Part shown: piece by piece, positions 6,506 through 14,684 of the stretch
How positions within the stretch are numbered: the stretch's first letter is position 1
Layout of the letters: each line of letters begins with the position of its first letter
Assembly: GCA_002309305.1 (NCBI GenBank)
Contig: DBWR01000001.1
Location: forward strand, 20,438-50,466
Source of the DNA: Treponema sp. UBA1233
GTDB lineage: Bacteria; Spirochaetota; Spirochaetia; Treponematales; Treponemataceae
DNA length: 30,029 nucleotides
Reading direction: 5' to 3'
Notes under the pieces: model-generated
Database searches by the model: none
What the model saw: only the letters and a program-made list of their open reading frames with translations
Told to the model about the DNA's origin: nothing
Translations under genes and position numbers: made by a program

Positions 6506-8250
6506 AAGCCCTCCGACTTCACCTGCTCATACAATTCCTTGAACTGTTCCTTTGCGTTGATGATTGCCTCAAGAACAAGAGGGTCAAGCTTGTTCTTCAT
6601 TTCTTCTTCCAGTTCCTTGAATATCGCCTCAAAGTTACTGCTGTTGTAATGTTCTGTTTTCATTGCAATATTGTCAAAAGCATTGGCTCCGGCAACTATC
6701 CTTGCGGACAGCGGAATTTCCTCTCCCCTAAGTCCTTGAATGAAACCGCTTCCATCCCAGTTTTCATGATGGTAAAGGGCAATTTCACGAGAAAGACGAT
6801 AATACAGGTCGTCATAATTATTTACAATCATTCGGTCGATAATTTGCGCCCCAAGGACCGTGTGTGACTGCAAGACTTGAATCTGATCCGGTTCAAGTTC
6901 AGTTTTTTGAAGCAGCTCAGTCGATAAAAGGAATTTTCCTACATCATGAAGCGGTGCAACCTGACATAATGTTTCCATGTATGTGTCAGTCAAAAGTTCA
7001 GTATAAGATCCGTCTTTACGCAATTGCCGCGCAAGAATGAATGCATAATTCCCGACCCGGCGCATGTGGGATGCTGTGGCTGGATCTTTGTCACGGATAA
7101 ACTGCAGTGCACCAGAGATGATTTTTTCCCTGCTGGTTATTACACTGTTCTTGCTCGTCCGCAACGTAATGGAAAGTTTGTGGGTCAGTTCCTGTAGCCT
7201 TGAGCTTTGTGAATACTGCTCCGTCATGTTGTTCAGGATCAAGAGATAACCGTAAAGATGTTTGTTTTTTCCAATCTTGTGTACTTCTGTTTCGTATACA
7301 TTTTTGCCAATGGTCTTGTATCGGTTGTCATCTTCGCTTTCGTGCATGGGTGGCGTGATTATGTTCTGGATTTCCGGTGATACCTTCATCTTGAAATAAC
7401 TGGAATCGTCCAGATCCTTGTATTCCGGGAATGCCGCTTTTGCCGCCTTGTTGATTCGCCTTACATGGAAGGAATTGTCGATTATCAAAAGCGGATTCTG
7501 CATGGAATTCATGATTTCCTTGTAAGCCATGTCGTACAGGTTTGAAAAGAGTTCCTTTGACACCATGAGGGTAGCAAGCAGGGATGCAATTGCACAGATG
7601 ATTGGGGCAAACGGAAAAATATATTTGTTGGTTCCGGTAAAAAGACTTACAAAAATTATGGTTTGAGGAATGCAAGTAAGCAAGAAAAATGACGAACTGA
7701 TCTTGTATTTGTGGAACTTTGAAATTATCAAAGCCCTTACGTAAACAGATATGGTTATGATTTGAATGATGATGAGTGTGGCAATTATGGCATAAAAGCC
7801 CCAGGAAGGTGTGTACTTTAGGCTGAGGATTCCATTTGCGCTTGTCGCGATGCTGTAATCGGAAAAAAGAATTGTAAACGCCGCACCATGCCTGTTCTTG
7901 TTGAGCATGATTACAATCACGCATAAGAATACATACCATAGCGTAATCAGTATCATCGGAATTCTGGCAATAAGGACATTGTATACCTGCTGGAAAACCA
8001 TGAAAATGACAATGTAAATGGTCAAAATGGAAATCAATTCGATTTTAATTCCAATGAGCATATAGTCCAGAGAGTTTCCTGTCTGATAAAGCATGTAGCC
8101 AAGAAAGAAAAGAAAAGTGACGCTGACTATGCTGGAAACATATTTTTGTGCTTCTGTTGCCCTTTGTGCGGATAGAATGATTATCATAATACCCATGACA
8201 AAAAGAGAAATACCTGTTATCCAAGAGTATGCATATTGTAGTCCGATCAT
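6502..8250 (-). CDS. 7TM-sensor, PAS-like, HD-GYP-like protein with altered metal site
   Basis: 582 residues. Seven or so membrane helices in residues 1-230 resemble the 7TM sensor region of some histidine kinases. A PAS-like domain follows at about 245-345 (NPLLIIDNSFHVRRIN) and an HD-GYP-type domain at about 375-575: ATASH ending at H395, HDVGK at 435-439, HHENWDGSGF at 494-503, GLRGEEIPLSARI. HD-GYP proteins normally hydrolyse cyclic di-GMP. Here several hallmarks differ: Ala391 replaces the usual Glu, GFI replaces GYP, and Asn523 replaces the Asp of the ADxFDAL motif. It may be a non-catalytic sensor or have altered specificity. First gene of the operon, with a good promoter at 8273-8301. 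Confidence 0.85.
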   Translation of the reverse strand: MIGLQYAYSWITGISLFVMGIMIIILSAQRATEAQKYVSSIVSVTFLFFLGYMLYQTGNSLDYMLIGIKIELISILTIYIVIFMVFQQVYNVLIARIPMILITLWYVFLCVIVIMLNKNRHGAAFTILFSDYSIATSANGILSLKYTPSWGFYAIIATLIIIQIITISVYVRALIISKFHKYKISSSFFLLTCIPQTIIFVSLFTGTNKYIFPFAPIICAIASLLATLMVSKELFSNLYDMAYKEIMNSMQNPLLIIDNSFHVRRINKAAKAAFPEYKDLDDSSYFKMKVSPEIQNIITPPMHESEDDNRYKTIGKNVYETEVHKIGKNKHLYGYLLILNNMTEQYSQSSRLQELTHKLSITLRTSKNSVITSREKIISGALQFIRDKDPATASHMRRVGNYAFILARQLRKDGSYTELLTDTYMETLCQVAPLHDVGKFLLSTELLQKTELEPDQIQVLQSHTVLGAQIIDRMIVNNYDDLYYRLSREIALYHHENWDGSGFIQGLRGEEIPLSARIVAGANAFDNIAMKTEHYNSSNFEAIFKELEEEMKNKLDPLVLEAIINAKEQFKELYEQVKSEGL

Positions 8251-8272
8251 CCTAGTCCTTCCTTATTCTTCT

Positions 8273-8301
8273 ATTATAAGCCAGAATTCCCAAATTGTAA
8301 A
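8273..8301 (-). promoter_or_regulatory. Sigma70-type promoter for the HD-GYP-like operon
   Basis: Minus strand TTTACA (8296-8301), 17-base spacer, perfect TATAAT (8273-8278). Leader of about 16 bases with AAGGA before the ATG at 8250. Confidence 0.8.
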
Positions 8302-8334
8302 GTAAGGATTTTTTTCAATAAAAAAACAAAAATT

Positions 8335-8356
8335 ATACAAAGGGGGTGTAGGGTAT
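8335..8356. promoter_or_regulatory. Candidate CsoR operator
   Basis: A G-rich stretch in AT-rich DNA, ATACAAAGGGGGTGTAGGG followed by TAT, ends 2 bases before the -35 of csoR. Read on the other strand it begins ATACCCTAC then a C5 run, which resembles the left half of known CsoR operators (ATACCCTAC then a G5 run). The right half does not match well, so this is a partial fit. Confidence 0.45.
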
Positions 8357-8357
8357 G

Positions 8358-8386
8358 TTGATTAATTACCTTGACTGTGATAGAAT
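8358..8386 (+). promoter_or_regulatory. Promoter of csoR-copA
   Basis: TTGATT (8358-8363), 17-base spacer, TAGAAT (8381-8386). The start would be near 8393, with AAGGGGG at 8404-8410 before ATG 8416. The G-rich candidate CsoR site lies immediately upstream, where bound CsoR would block polymerase. Confidence 0.65.
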
Positions 8387-8415
8387 GAAGGCATAATAAA
8401 AAGAAGGGGGCTATC

Positions 8416-8718
8416 ATGATACAGGAGAAAGATAATGGACACAGGACGGTTCAGCGTTCACCGGAGATGGTGCATGACCTTACAGTCCGTCTGAACAGAA
8501 TCGAAGGGCAGGTAAAGGGAATACGCAATATGGTGGAAAAAGGGGCTTATTGCACCGACATCCTGATGCAAGTTTCCGCGGCAACGTCAGCGCTTCAGGC
8601 TTTTAACCGAGAATTGCTCTACGAACACATGAGGACCTGTGTGACTCAAAAATTAAAAAAAGGAGACAACGAGATTATCGAGGAACTAATCTGGACTCTG
8701 CAAAAAATGATGCGCTAG
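8416..8718 (+). CDS. csoR: Copper-sensing transcriptional repressor CsoR
   Basis: 100 residues, all-helical DUF156/CsoR family. The Cu(I) ligands are in place: Cys46 (AYCTDI), His71 and Cys75 (YEHMRTC), the Cys-His-Cys set that separates copper sensors from the FrmR and RcnR branches. Apo-CsoR represses; Cu(I) binding releases it from DNA. It is directly followed by the copper ATPase gene, whose ribosome site overlaps the csoR stop codon, so this is the autoregulated csoR-copA operon. Confidence 0.93.
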   Translation: MIQEKDNGHRTVQRSPEMVHDLTVRLNRIEGQVKGIRNMVEKGAYCTDILMQVSAATSALQAFNRELLYEHMRTCVTQKLKKGDNEIIEELIWTLQKMMR

Positions 8719-8728
8719 GAGTTTGATT

Positions 8729-11272
8729 ATGGAGCAGTTTGCAGTAAGCGGAATGACTTGTGCCGCATGCAGTGCAAGAGTTGAAAAGGCTGTTTCATCT
8801 GTAAAAGGAGTCTCATCATGTACAGTGAACCTTCTTACGAATTCGATGAAAGTTGAAGGTTTCGCCACACAAAATGAAATCATATCTGCAGTTGAAAAGG
8901 CCGGATACGGAGCAAGATTGCTGAATGAAAGTAAGGGGAACAGGCAGTCGTCAATCAGTCAAAAGGAAGAACTTTTAAAGGATGTCAACACTCCCATACT
9001 GATAAAGCGGCTTGTTTTTTCTGCCGTATTTCTTCTTGCCTTGATGTACGTAAGCATGGGCCACATGATGTGGTCGTTTCCGCTTCCTAAATTCCTTGCA
9101 GAAAGTCATGTTTCAATTGCTCTTTTGGAAATGATTCTTGCAGAAGTCATAATGCTCATAAACAGAAAGTTTTTTACGAGCGGATTCAAAGCTTTGGTTC
9201 ACCGTTCGCCAAACATGGACAGCCTAGTCGCATTGGGGTCGGGAGCTTCTTTTGTCTACAGCCTGTGCATGCTCTTTCTGATGATCCACCATGCAGAAGC
9301 AGGAAATAAAGTCAAAGTCATGGAGTGCATGGACAACCTGTATTTTGAAGGTGCCGCCATGATTGTTACACTCATAACAGTGGGAAAACTTCTTGAGTCT
9401 GTTTCCAAAGGCCGTACTACAAGTGCCCTAAAAAGCCTTTTGAATCTTTCACCAAAAACAGCGGTAATCGAAAGGGATGGAAAAGAAATCACTGTGCCTG
9501 TGGAAGAAGTATGCATTGATGACATTTTTCTTGTGCGTCCTGGTGAACAAATCCCGGTTGACGGAATTGTGATCGAGGGTGAAAGCGCTGTGGACGAAAG
9601 TGCCCTTACTGGAGAAAGCATGCCGGTGGACAAGGTTTCGGGAAGCAAGGTTTTTTGCGCCACCATGAATGCTTCCGGTTTCTTGAAGTGCCGTGCCACA
9701 GGAGTCGGAGAGGACACTTCGTTTTCTAAAATAATTCAAATGGTCTCAGATGCATCTACCGGTAAGGCTCCTGTTGCAAAAGCAGCGGATAAGGTCAGCG
9801 GAATATTCGTGCCGGTTGTAATTGGAATTGCTGCTGTAGTTTTTGCTGTATGGATGTTCATTGGGAAGGATGTCGGATTTTCACTTTCCAGGACGATTTC
9901 GGTTCTTGTCATTTCATGTCCCTGTGCATTGGGACTGGCCACCCCGGTTGCAATCATGGTGGGAACTGGCAAAGGTGCCAAAAACGGAATGCTCTTTAAA
10001 ACCGCTGAAACTCTTGAGGAATGTGCCCGCATTCAGATTGTAGCATTGGACAAGACGGGAACGATAACGAGCGGAAAACCTGGAGTAGCCGAGATAATAT
10101 GTTCTCACGATTCTACGGAAGACGAACTTCTTGTTACGGCCGCATCCTTGGAAGCAAAAAGCGAGCATCCACTTTCGATTGCAGTTTTGGAAGCAGCAAA
10201 GAAAAGGAACGTTTCTCCAAAAGAAGTTGAACACTTCAAGGCTTTGACGGGCAGGGGGCTTAGTGCCGTTTTGGATGGGAAAAAAATCTTTGGAGGAAGC
10301 TTCAGCTACATTTCTTCAATATGCAGGGTGGATGATGACTTGGCTTTTAAAGTCAGGGAATGTTCGGATTTGGGACATACGCCACTTTTGTTTTGCTTTC
10401 AGGAAAGGGTTCTTGGAATCATTTCCGTATCAGACATGATAAAGGATGACAGTGTTGAAGCTGTAAGGGAACTGTCTGGAATGGGAATTAAAACCGTCAT
10501 GCTTACAGGTGACAACGAGAGGACCGCCGCTGTAATTGCAGGACAATGTGGAATAGATACTGTCGCTTCATCCCTGATGCCGGAAGACAAGGAAGGTATA
10601 GTCAAGAATCTTTCTTTGTCTGGGAAAACCGCCATGGTTGGTGACGGAATAAACGATGCCCCGGCCCTTACCCGAAGTGATGTGGGAATTGCAGTGGGTG
10701 CTGGAACAGATGTTGCCATTGATGCCGCATCCCTCGTCCTGATGAATGACCGCCTTACCGATGTAAGTTCCGCCATAAGGTTGAGCCGTGCCACATTGAG
10801 GATAATCCATCAGAATCTGTTCTGGGCGTTTTTCTATAATGCAATTTTGATACCTGTTGCAGCTGGTGCCTTTGCAGGATTCGGAATAATCATAAATCCG
10901 ATGCTGTCTGCTGCCGCAATGAGTCTTTCAAGCTTTTGTGTGGTGTCCAACGCACTCCGCCTGAATCTTGTGAATGTAAGAAATTCACGTCATGACAAAA
11001 AACGAAAGTCAAATATTAATCTGAATAAAATAATTCAGGAAAATAAAACACAGTCCATGGAGGTAAATATGTCAGAAAAAACATTAAAGGTGGAAGGCAT
11101 GATGTGCCAGCATTGTGAGATGCATGTTAAAAAAGCTCTTGAGGCAATTGATGGAGTAACGGAGGCCACTGCAAACCACGAGAAAAAGGAAGTTGTCGTA
11201 AAGCTTTCAAAGGATGTTCCGGACGAAACCTTTGCCGCCGCCATAAAAGAAGCCGGTTACGAGATGATATAG
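8729..11272 (+). CDS. copA: Cu(I)-translocating P1B-type ATPase with C-terminal CopZ-like domain
   Basis: 847 residues; exports cytoplasmic Cu(I) at the expense of ATP. N-terminal HMA domain with GMTCAAC (Cys11, Cys14), eight expected TM helices, intramembrane CPC at 397-399, phosphorylated Asp441 in DKTGT, SEHPLS in the nucleotide domain, and GDGINDAPAL in the hinge. Most CopA proteins end soon after the last TM helix (here the ALRLN segment). This one continues through a polar, low-complexity linker into a second HMA domain (residues 781-847, GMMCQHC with Cys793 and Cys796). The ATG at 8729 is preferred over the in-frame TTG at 8723 because AGGAG at 8717-8721 is optimally spaced. Regulation by CsoR is inferred from operon structure. 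Confidence 0.94.
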   Translation: MEQFAVSGMTCAACSARVEKAVSSVKGVSSCTVNLLTNSMKVEGFATQNEIISAVEKAGYGARLLNESKGNRQSSISQKEELLKDVNTPILIKRLVFSAVFLLALMYVSMGHMMWSFPLPKFLAESHVSIALLEMILAEVIMLINRKFFTSGFKALVHRSPNMDSLVALGSGASFVYSLCMLFLMIHHAEAGNKVKVMECMDNLYFEGAAMIVTLITVGKLLESVSKGRTTSALKSLLNLSPKTAVIERDGKEITVPVEEVCIDDIFLVRPGEQIPVDGIVIEGESAVDESALTGESMPVDKVSGSKVFCATMNASGFLKCRATGVGEDTSFSKIIQMVSDASTGKAPVAKAADKVSGIFVPVVIGIAAVVFAVWMFIGKDVGFSLSRTISVLVISCPCALGLATPVAIMVGTGKGAKNGMLFKTAETLEECARIQIVALDKTGTITSGKPGVAEIICSHDSTEDELLVTAASLEAKSEHPLSIAVLEAAKKRNVSPKEVEHFKALTGRGLSAVLDGKKIFGGSFSYISSICRVDDDLAFKVRECSDLGHTPLLFCFQERVLGIISVSDMIKDDSVEAVRELSGMGIKTVMLTGDNERTAAVIAGQCGIDTVASSLMPEDKEGIVKNLSLSGKTAMVGDGINDAPALTRSDVGIAVGAGTDVAIDAASLVLMNDRLTDVSSAIRLSRATLRIIHQNLFWAFFYNAILIPVAAGAFAGFGIIINPMLSAAAMSLSSFCVVSNALRLNLVNVRNSRHDKKRKSNINLNKIIQENKTQSMEVNMSEKTLKVEGMMCQHCEMHVKKALEAIDGVTEATANHEKKEVVVKLSKDVPDETFAAAIKEAGYEMI
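11069..11272 (+). CDS. copZ: CopZ-like copper chaperone, internal in-frame start within copA
   Basis: The last 67 codons of copA form a complete HMA copper chaperone (MSEKTLKVEGMMCQHC, then a beta-alpha-beta-beta-alpha-beta pattern ending EAGYEMI). A full ribosome site, GGAGG at 11059-11063, lies 5 bases before the internal ATG at 11069. This is exactly what a separate copZ gene would have. The product can thus be made as a fusion tail, as a free chaperone, or both. Free CopZ carries Cu(I) to CopA and CsoR. The domain is certain; independent translation is inference. Confidence 0.6.
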   Translation: MSEKTLKVEGMMCQHCEMHVKKALEAIDGVTEATANHEKKEVVVKLSKDVPDETFAAAIKEAGYEMI

Positions 11273-11289
11273 AGATGATGCAACTTGGA

Positions 11290-12180
11290 TTAGGTTTCTA
11301 TCTCAAGACCGTCGTATGATGGTGAGACTGATCCGCCGTTTTCTACAATCGATTTGAGGTTTGGAAACTGGTCAAGATTCTGGTTTATGTAACTTTGTAT
11401 TTCATAATGATCCATGTTGTGCGTCATGTGGATGAACCATGTGTGTCTTGCCTTGATTCTATCCGCTGCCTTCATGGCCTCTAAAAATGAAAAGTGAGAG
11501 GAATGAGTCTTTTCCCTTAAGGCATCAATTACAAGATGTTCGATTTGGCCTGCATGTTCATTTAAAATCTTGAATGATTCTTCAGGAATGAAATTGCAGT
11601 CGGTCAGGTATGCGATGCTTTTTTTGATTCCATCCTTTTCTTCTGACAGCAGGTATCCGTTTACCTTTAGCTTTCCGTGCATTATCGGTATGGGAATTAT
11701 GGAAATGCCTTTAACCATGAGCGGTTTTTTAGCGTTTATATGAGTAGTGCTTATTAAATTTAACTTTGGTTTCCCGCCACCCTGAGTCACCGGTGTAAAA
11801 ATATAGTCAAAGCGCTTTTTGATTGCCTTTATTTCCTTTGTGCTCGCATAAATTGAAAGCCCGTCCCCTTCTGTTTCAGGAGTTGGGTTTTGAGGATCAA
11901 TTGATTTTGTATGGCTGAATACCCTCAGGTCGTCCAGTCCGTTCAAGTGGTCGGCATGATTGTGTGTGAGTAGTACGCAATCCGGATTGCTGATGCCGAA
12001 TTTGAGTGCCTGAATGCGGAATTCCGGTCCCGTGTCGATTATTATGGATGCAGGACTTTTTACATAAGATGCAGAACGCAACCTCTTGTTTTTGGGATCG
12101 TTGGAAGTACATACAGCGCAGGTGCATCCTATTACTGGGACTCCATGACTTGTTCCGCTTCCGGTAATTATCATTTCCAT
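11290..12180 (-). CDS. MBL-fold metallo-hydrolase, PhnP-like
   Basis: 296 residues of the metallo-beta-lactamase fold. Zinc-site motif LLTHNHADHLNG, a later TDCNF and a MTHNMDH at the C-terminus supply the remaining metal ligands. The N-terminal GSGTSHGVPVIGCTCAVC with clustered cysteines matches the structural zinc loop of PhnP-type phosphodiesterases, which act on cyclic phosphodiesters. No phn genes are nearby, so the substrate is open. The ribosome site AGGAA overlaps the TAG stop of the upstream PEGA gene (9 bp gap), making a two-gene operon. It converges on copA with a 17-bp gap and no visible terminator. Confidence 0.85.
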   Translation of the reverse strand: MEMIITGSGTSHGVPVIGCTCAVCTSNDPKNKRLRSASYVKSPASIIIDTGPEFRIQALKFGISNPDCVLLTHNHADHLNGLDDLRVFSHTKSIDPQNPTPETEGDGLSIYASTKEIKAIKKRFDYIFTPVTQGGGKPKLNLISTTHINAKKPLMVKGISIIPIPIMHGKLKVNGYLLSEEKDGIKKSIAYLTDCNFIPEESFKILNEHAGQIEHLVIDALREKTHSSHFSFLEAMKAADRIKARHTWFIHMTHNMDHYEIQSYINQNLDQFPNLKSIVENGGSVSPSYDGLEIET

Positions 12181-12189
12181 GGCTAATTC

Positions 12190-13833
12190 CTAAAACAGCA
12201 TCTTTAACCCGAGTTGGGCATGTGGATGTATGAGCATTGAACCGCTGTTACCCGGCATTATGAATGTTCCTCCGCTGAACGTGAATTGAATCGGTGAAGA
12301 AGAAAGATAAAGGGAGCCTTCAAATCCCGCCTCATACACGCACTGTCTGTCAAAGCTTCCGGTAACTGTGGTGTCAGTTCCGTCATGTTCTTCTTTAAAG
12401 CTATAGTTTCCGTCCGCTATGTTCACGTTGGCAAAAAGACCCAGGCTTCCGCTTTCAAACTGCCTTTGTATTGCAATGCCAGTCTTCCATATTCTGTCAT
12501 CACCCTTGTTAAATATGCCTCCAGTCGGCTTGAATATCATGCTGGATTCTCCGCCAATGTAAAGGCTGTTGAATTTGAATCCCAAAACCAAACCTAAGCC
12601 CGCACCGTTTCCTGCGTCAATTCCGTAGGGCAGATAGAGGGGGCCTGTTGCAAAACCGAGCCTTCCCAAAAATCCCCAGTAGAATGTCGTGCTGTCAGAG
12701 AGGGGAGTCTGAAATGATGCCTTGAGCGATGAAGAAAAGTTTATTACTGAATCTTCTCCGTTCAAATAGGGACTGAATGCCAAGCCTAGTTCAAGATGAT
12801 CAGATGGCGCCCATAAAAATCCCATTGAAAGCGGGACCTGATATACTTTCCGATAATCATCACCCATTATGATTCCTGCACCGAGTTCAACAATTGCCGA
12901 ACCTTCCGGGTAGTTTTCCGCACTTGCGACCGTTCCTATTCCGCTGCCTCCGTTTGTAAGTGAAAGGTCCGGATAAACAAGGCTTGAGTCAACCTCGACC
13001 ATACAGGAGGCCCTCTGTCCTCCGGCAAGAATTTCGATTGTATATCTTCCATCCTGAACAAGATTTCCAAAGGAGTCCGTTCCCGTCCAGTAAAATTGTT
13101 CGGTCCATGTCGTAAATGAAACCGGTGATGAAAATACTTCCGATCCGCTGGAATCCTTTACGCTCAAGATGCCTGTTTCCGGTGCGTTAACCTTTGCCGT
13201 AAGCTTTATGCTAGCAAGTGAAGCCTGAGCCTGAGGGTTGAATTTCTTCCGGCTCACTGATATGGATTCAAGCCTGAATTCCGCCCTGTTCATGCATATT
13301 GTCTGTGTTATCGTGCGGAGTCTTGGAACGTATATGGTCTGGCTTTTTTCCTCGTATCCGAAGCGTTTGGCCCTTATGGTATAGTGTCCTTCATCCAGTT
13401 CCACAAGGGAGCCCTGTGAATATGAGTTTCCGTTTATTGAAAGACTTGCCCCTGATGGTTCAGAATAAACCCTAAGGTAGCCGCTGATTTGTTCCAGCCT
13501 TGCATGATAGTTCCTTTTGGAATTTTCCGAAATGTAAATGCTCCTGCTTTCTCCCCTGTAGTGCTTTTTTTCTACTTTAAGCGTGTGGTATCCGCCCTTG
13601 ATGTTTTCTATCGTAAGCGGTGTGGTTCCCTTGTAGCTGCCGTCCAGATATACGCTTGAACCGGTTGGAGATGAAGTTATGCGCAGGGTTCCGCCTTTTT
13701 TTTCAATGACTGGAGTTTTAGGGGCATTGTGTCCATATGTGAATCCGCCGATATTTGCATTTTGCGAAAATACCTGTGCAGCGGTCAGTGAGAACAGTAA
13801 AATCGAAATAAAAACCTTGTGCAGACACTTCAT
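12190..13833 (-). CDS. Secreted PEGA-domain protein with predicted outer-membrane beta-barrel
   Basis: 547 residues. Signal peptide at about 1-23 (basic start, hydrophobic core, VFSQ cleavage region). Two PEGA domains follow: GGTLRITSSPTGSSVYLDG at 48-66 onwards, and SGYLRVYSEPSGASLSING from 118. About 190-280 is an Ig-like, FlgD-type segment (WTGTDSFGNLVQDGRYTIEI). The rest alternates polar and hydrophobic residues in short strands and ends in LKMLF with a terminal Phe, the signature of a barrel inserted by the BAM machinery. It is probably a surface or envelope-anchored structural protein; no enzymatic motif is seen. AAAGGAG lies 8 bases before the ATG. Confidence 0.75.
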   Translation of the reverse strand: MKCLHKVFISILLFSLTAAQVFSQNANIGGFTYGHNAPKTPVIEKKGGTLRITSSPTGSSVYLDGSYKGTTPLTIENIKGGYHTLKVEKKHYRGESRSIYISENSKRNYHARLEQISGYLRVYSEPSGASLSINGNSYSQGSLVELDEGHYTIRAKRFGYEEKSQTIYVPRLRTITQTICMNRAEFRLESISVSRKKFNPQAQASLASIKLTAKVNAPETGILSVKDSSGSEVFSSPVSFTTWTEQFYWTGTDSFGNLVQDGRYTIEILAGGQRASCMVEVDSSLVYPDLSLTNGGSGIGTVASAENYPEGSAIVELGAGIIMGDDYRKVYQVPLSMGFLWAPSDHLELGLAFSPYLNGEDSVINFSSSLKASFQTPLSDSTTFYWGFLGRLGFATGPLYLPYGIDAGNGAGLGLVLGFKFNSLYIGGESSMIFKPTGGIFNKGDDRIWKTGIAIQRQFESGSLGLFANVNIADGNYSFKEEHDGTDTTVTGSFDRQCVYEAGFEGSLYLSSSPIQFTFSGGTFIMPGNSGSMLIHPHAQLGLKMLF

Positions 13834-13874
13834 TCTGGCTACTCCTTTTCAGGAAAATACAGTCTTTCCCTATA

Positions 13875-13903
13875 ATAATAACCATTAAAAAACTTTTTGG
13901 CTA
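13875..13903 (-). promoter_or_regulatory. Possible promoter of the PEGA operon
   Basis: Minus strand TAGCCA (13898-13903), 17-base spacer, TATTAT (13875-13880). Weak -35, acceptable -10. Confidence 0.35.
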
Positions 13904-13959
13904 CAGTTTTAAAAAAAATTGTTAAAAACATGCCACCCCGACACTAATTAATATATAGT

Positions 13960-14676
13960 ATGAATGAACTGCAAATGATTAAAACGGGGAAACCCAAACC
14001 GAATGTCCGTGAAATGGCTATTCGGCACGGAATTGAATTTCCGTCGGACGAAGAGCTCCTTATGCTGATTTTAAATGGGGGATGCAGGAACATGCCCCTT
14101 GAAAAGCTGGCGGAAAAGGCTCTTTCTGTAATTAATGAATGCAAGCCGGGTGAACTTGTGGACAGGCTTACGCAAATCTCTGGAATGGGTGAGGCAAAGG
14201 CCCTTGCACTTGCTGCGGCGGTGGAATTGGGAAGAAGGAGGAATGCCGCCTATAGATGCAGGATTGTAAGGCCGGTGGACATAGTTCCTTACCTGAAGCA
14301 TTATTCGCTTGAAAAAAGGGAACATTTTGTCGTGGCCACTGTAAACGGCGCAAAGGAGCTTTTGAACATCCGGGTCGTGTCCGTCGGTACGATGAACCGA
14401 ACCCTTGTCCATCCCAGGGAGGTTTTTGCTGATGCGATTACCGAAAATGCGGCCGGAATCATCTGCTGCCACAACCATCCGTTTGGACCTTGCCTGCCCA
14501 GTGATGCCGACAGATCAACCACACAGGTGCTGGAAGAGGCCTCGGTGATTCTGGGGATTACGTTTCTGGACCACATCATCGTGACCCATGAAGAGTACTT
14601 TAGTTTTCTGGAACATGGTCTTTTAAAGGAACAGCTTCTTAACAGGCAGACTGGAATGGTTTCTGATTTTACATGA
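13960..14676 (+). CDS. radC: RadC/JAB family protein
   Basis: 238 residues, typical length. A helix-hairpin-helix region at about 62-92 (ISGMGEAKALAL) precedes a JAMM/MPN+ domain with E121, H171-N-H173 and D184 in the HNHPFGPCLPSDAD motif, the metal-site pattern of the family. RadC proteins are often called DNA repair proteins, but the old radiation phenotype was mis-assigned and the role is still uncertain. No Shine-Dalgarno precedes the ATG, and TATA-like sequence runs to within a few bases of it. It converges with holA, whose stop is 8 bp away. Confidence 0.92.
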   Translation: MNELQMIKTGKPKPNVREMAIRHGIEFPSDEELLMLILNGGCRNMPLEKLAEKALSVINECKPGELVDRLTQISGMGEAKALALAAAVELGRRRNAAYRCRIVRPVDIVPYLKHYSLEKREHFVVATVNGAKELLNIRVVSVGTMNRTLVHPREVFADAITENAAGIICCHNHPFGPCLPSDADRSTTQVLEEASVILGITFLDHIIVTHEEYFSFLEHGLLKEQLLNRQTGMVSDFT

Positions 14677-14684
14677 GGCTCGGG

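Noticed and set aside
7328..7939. 203-codon minus-strand frame
   Set aside because: It is an alternative frame inside the HD-GYP-like gene, rich in Cys, His and Gln as off-frame translations are, with no start signal.
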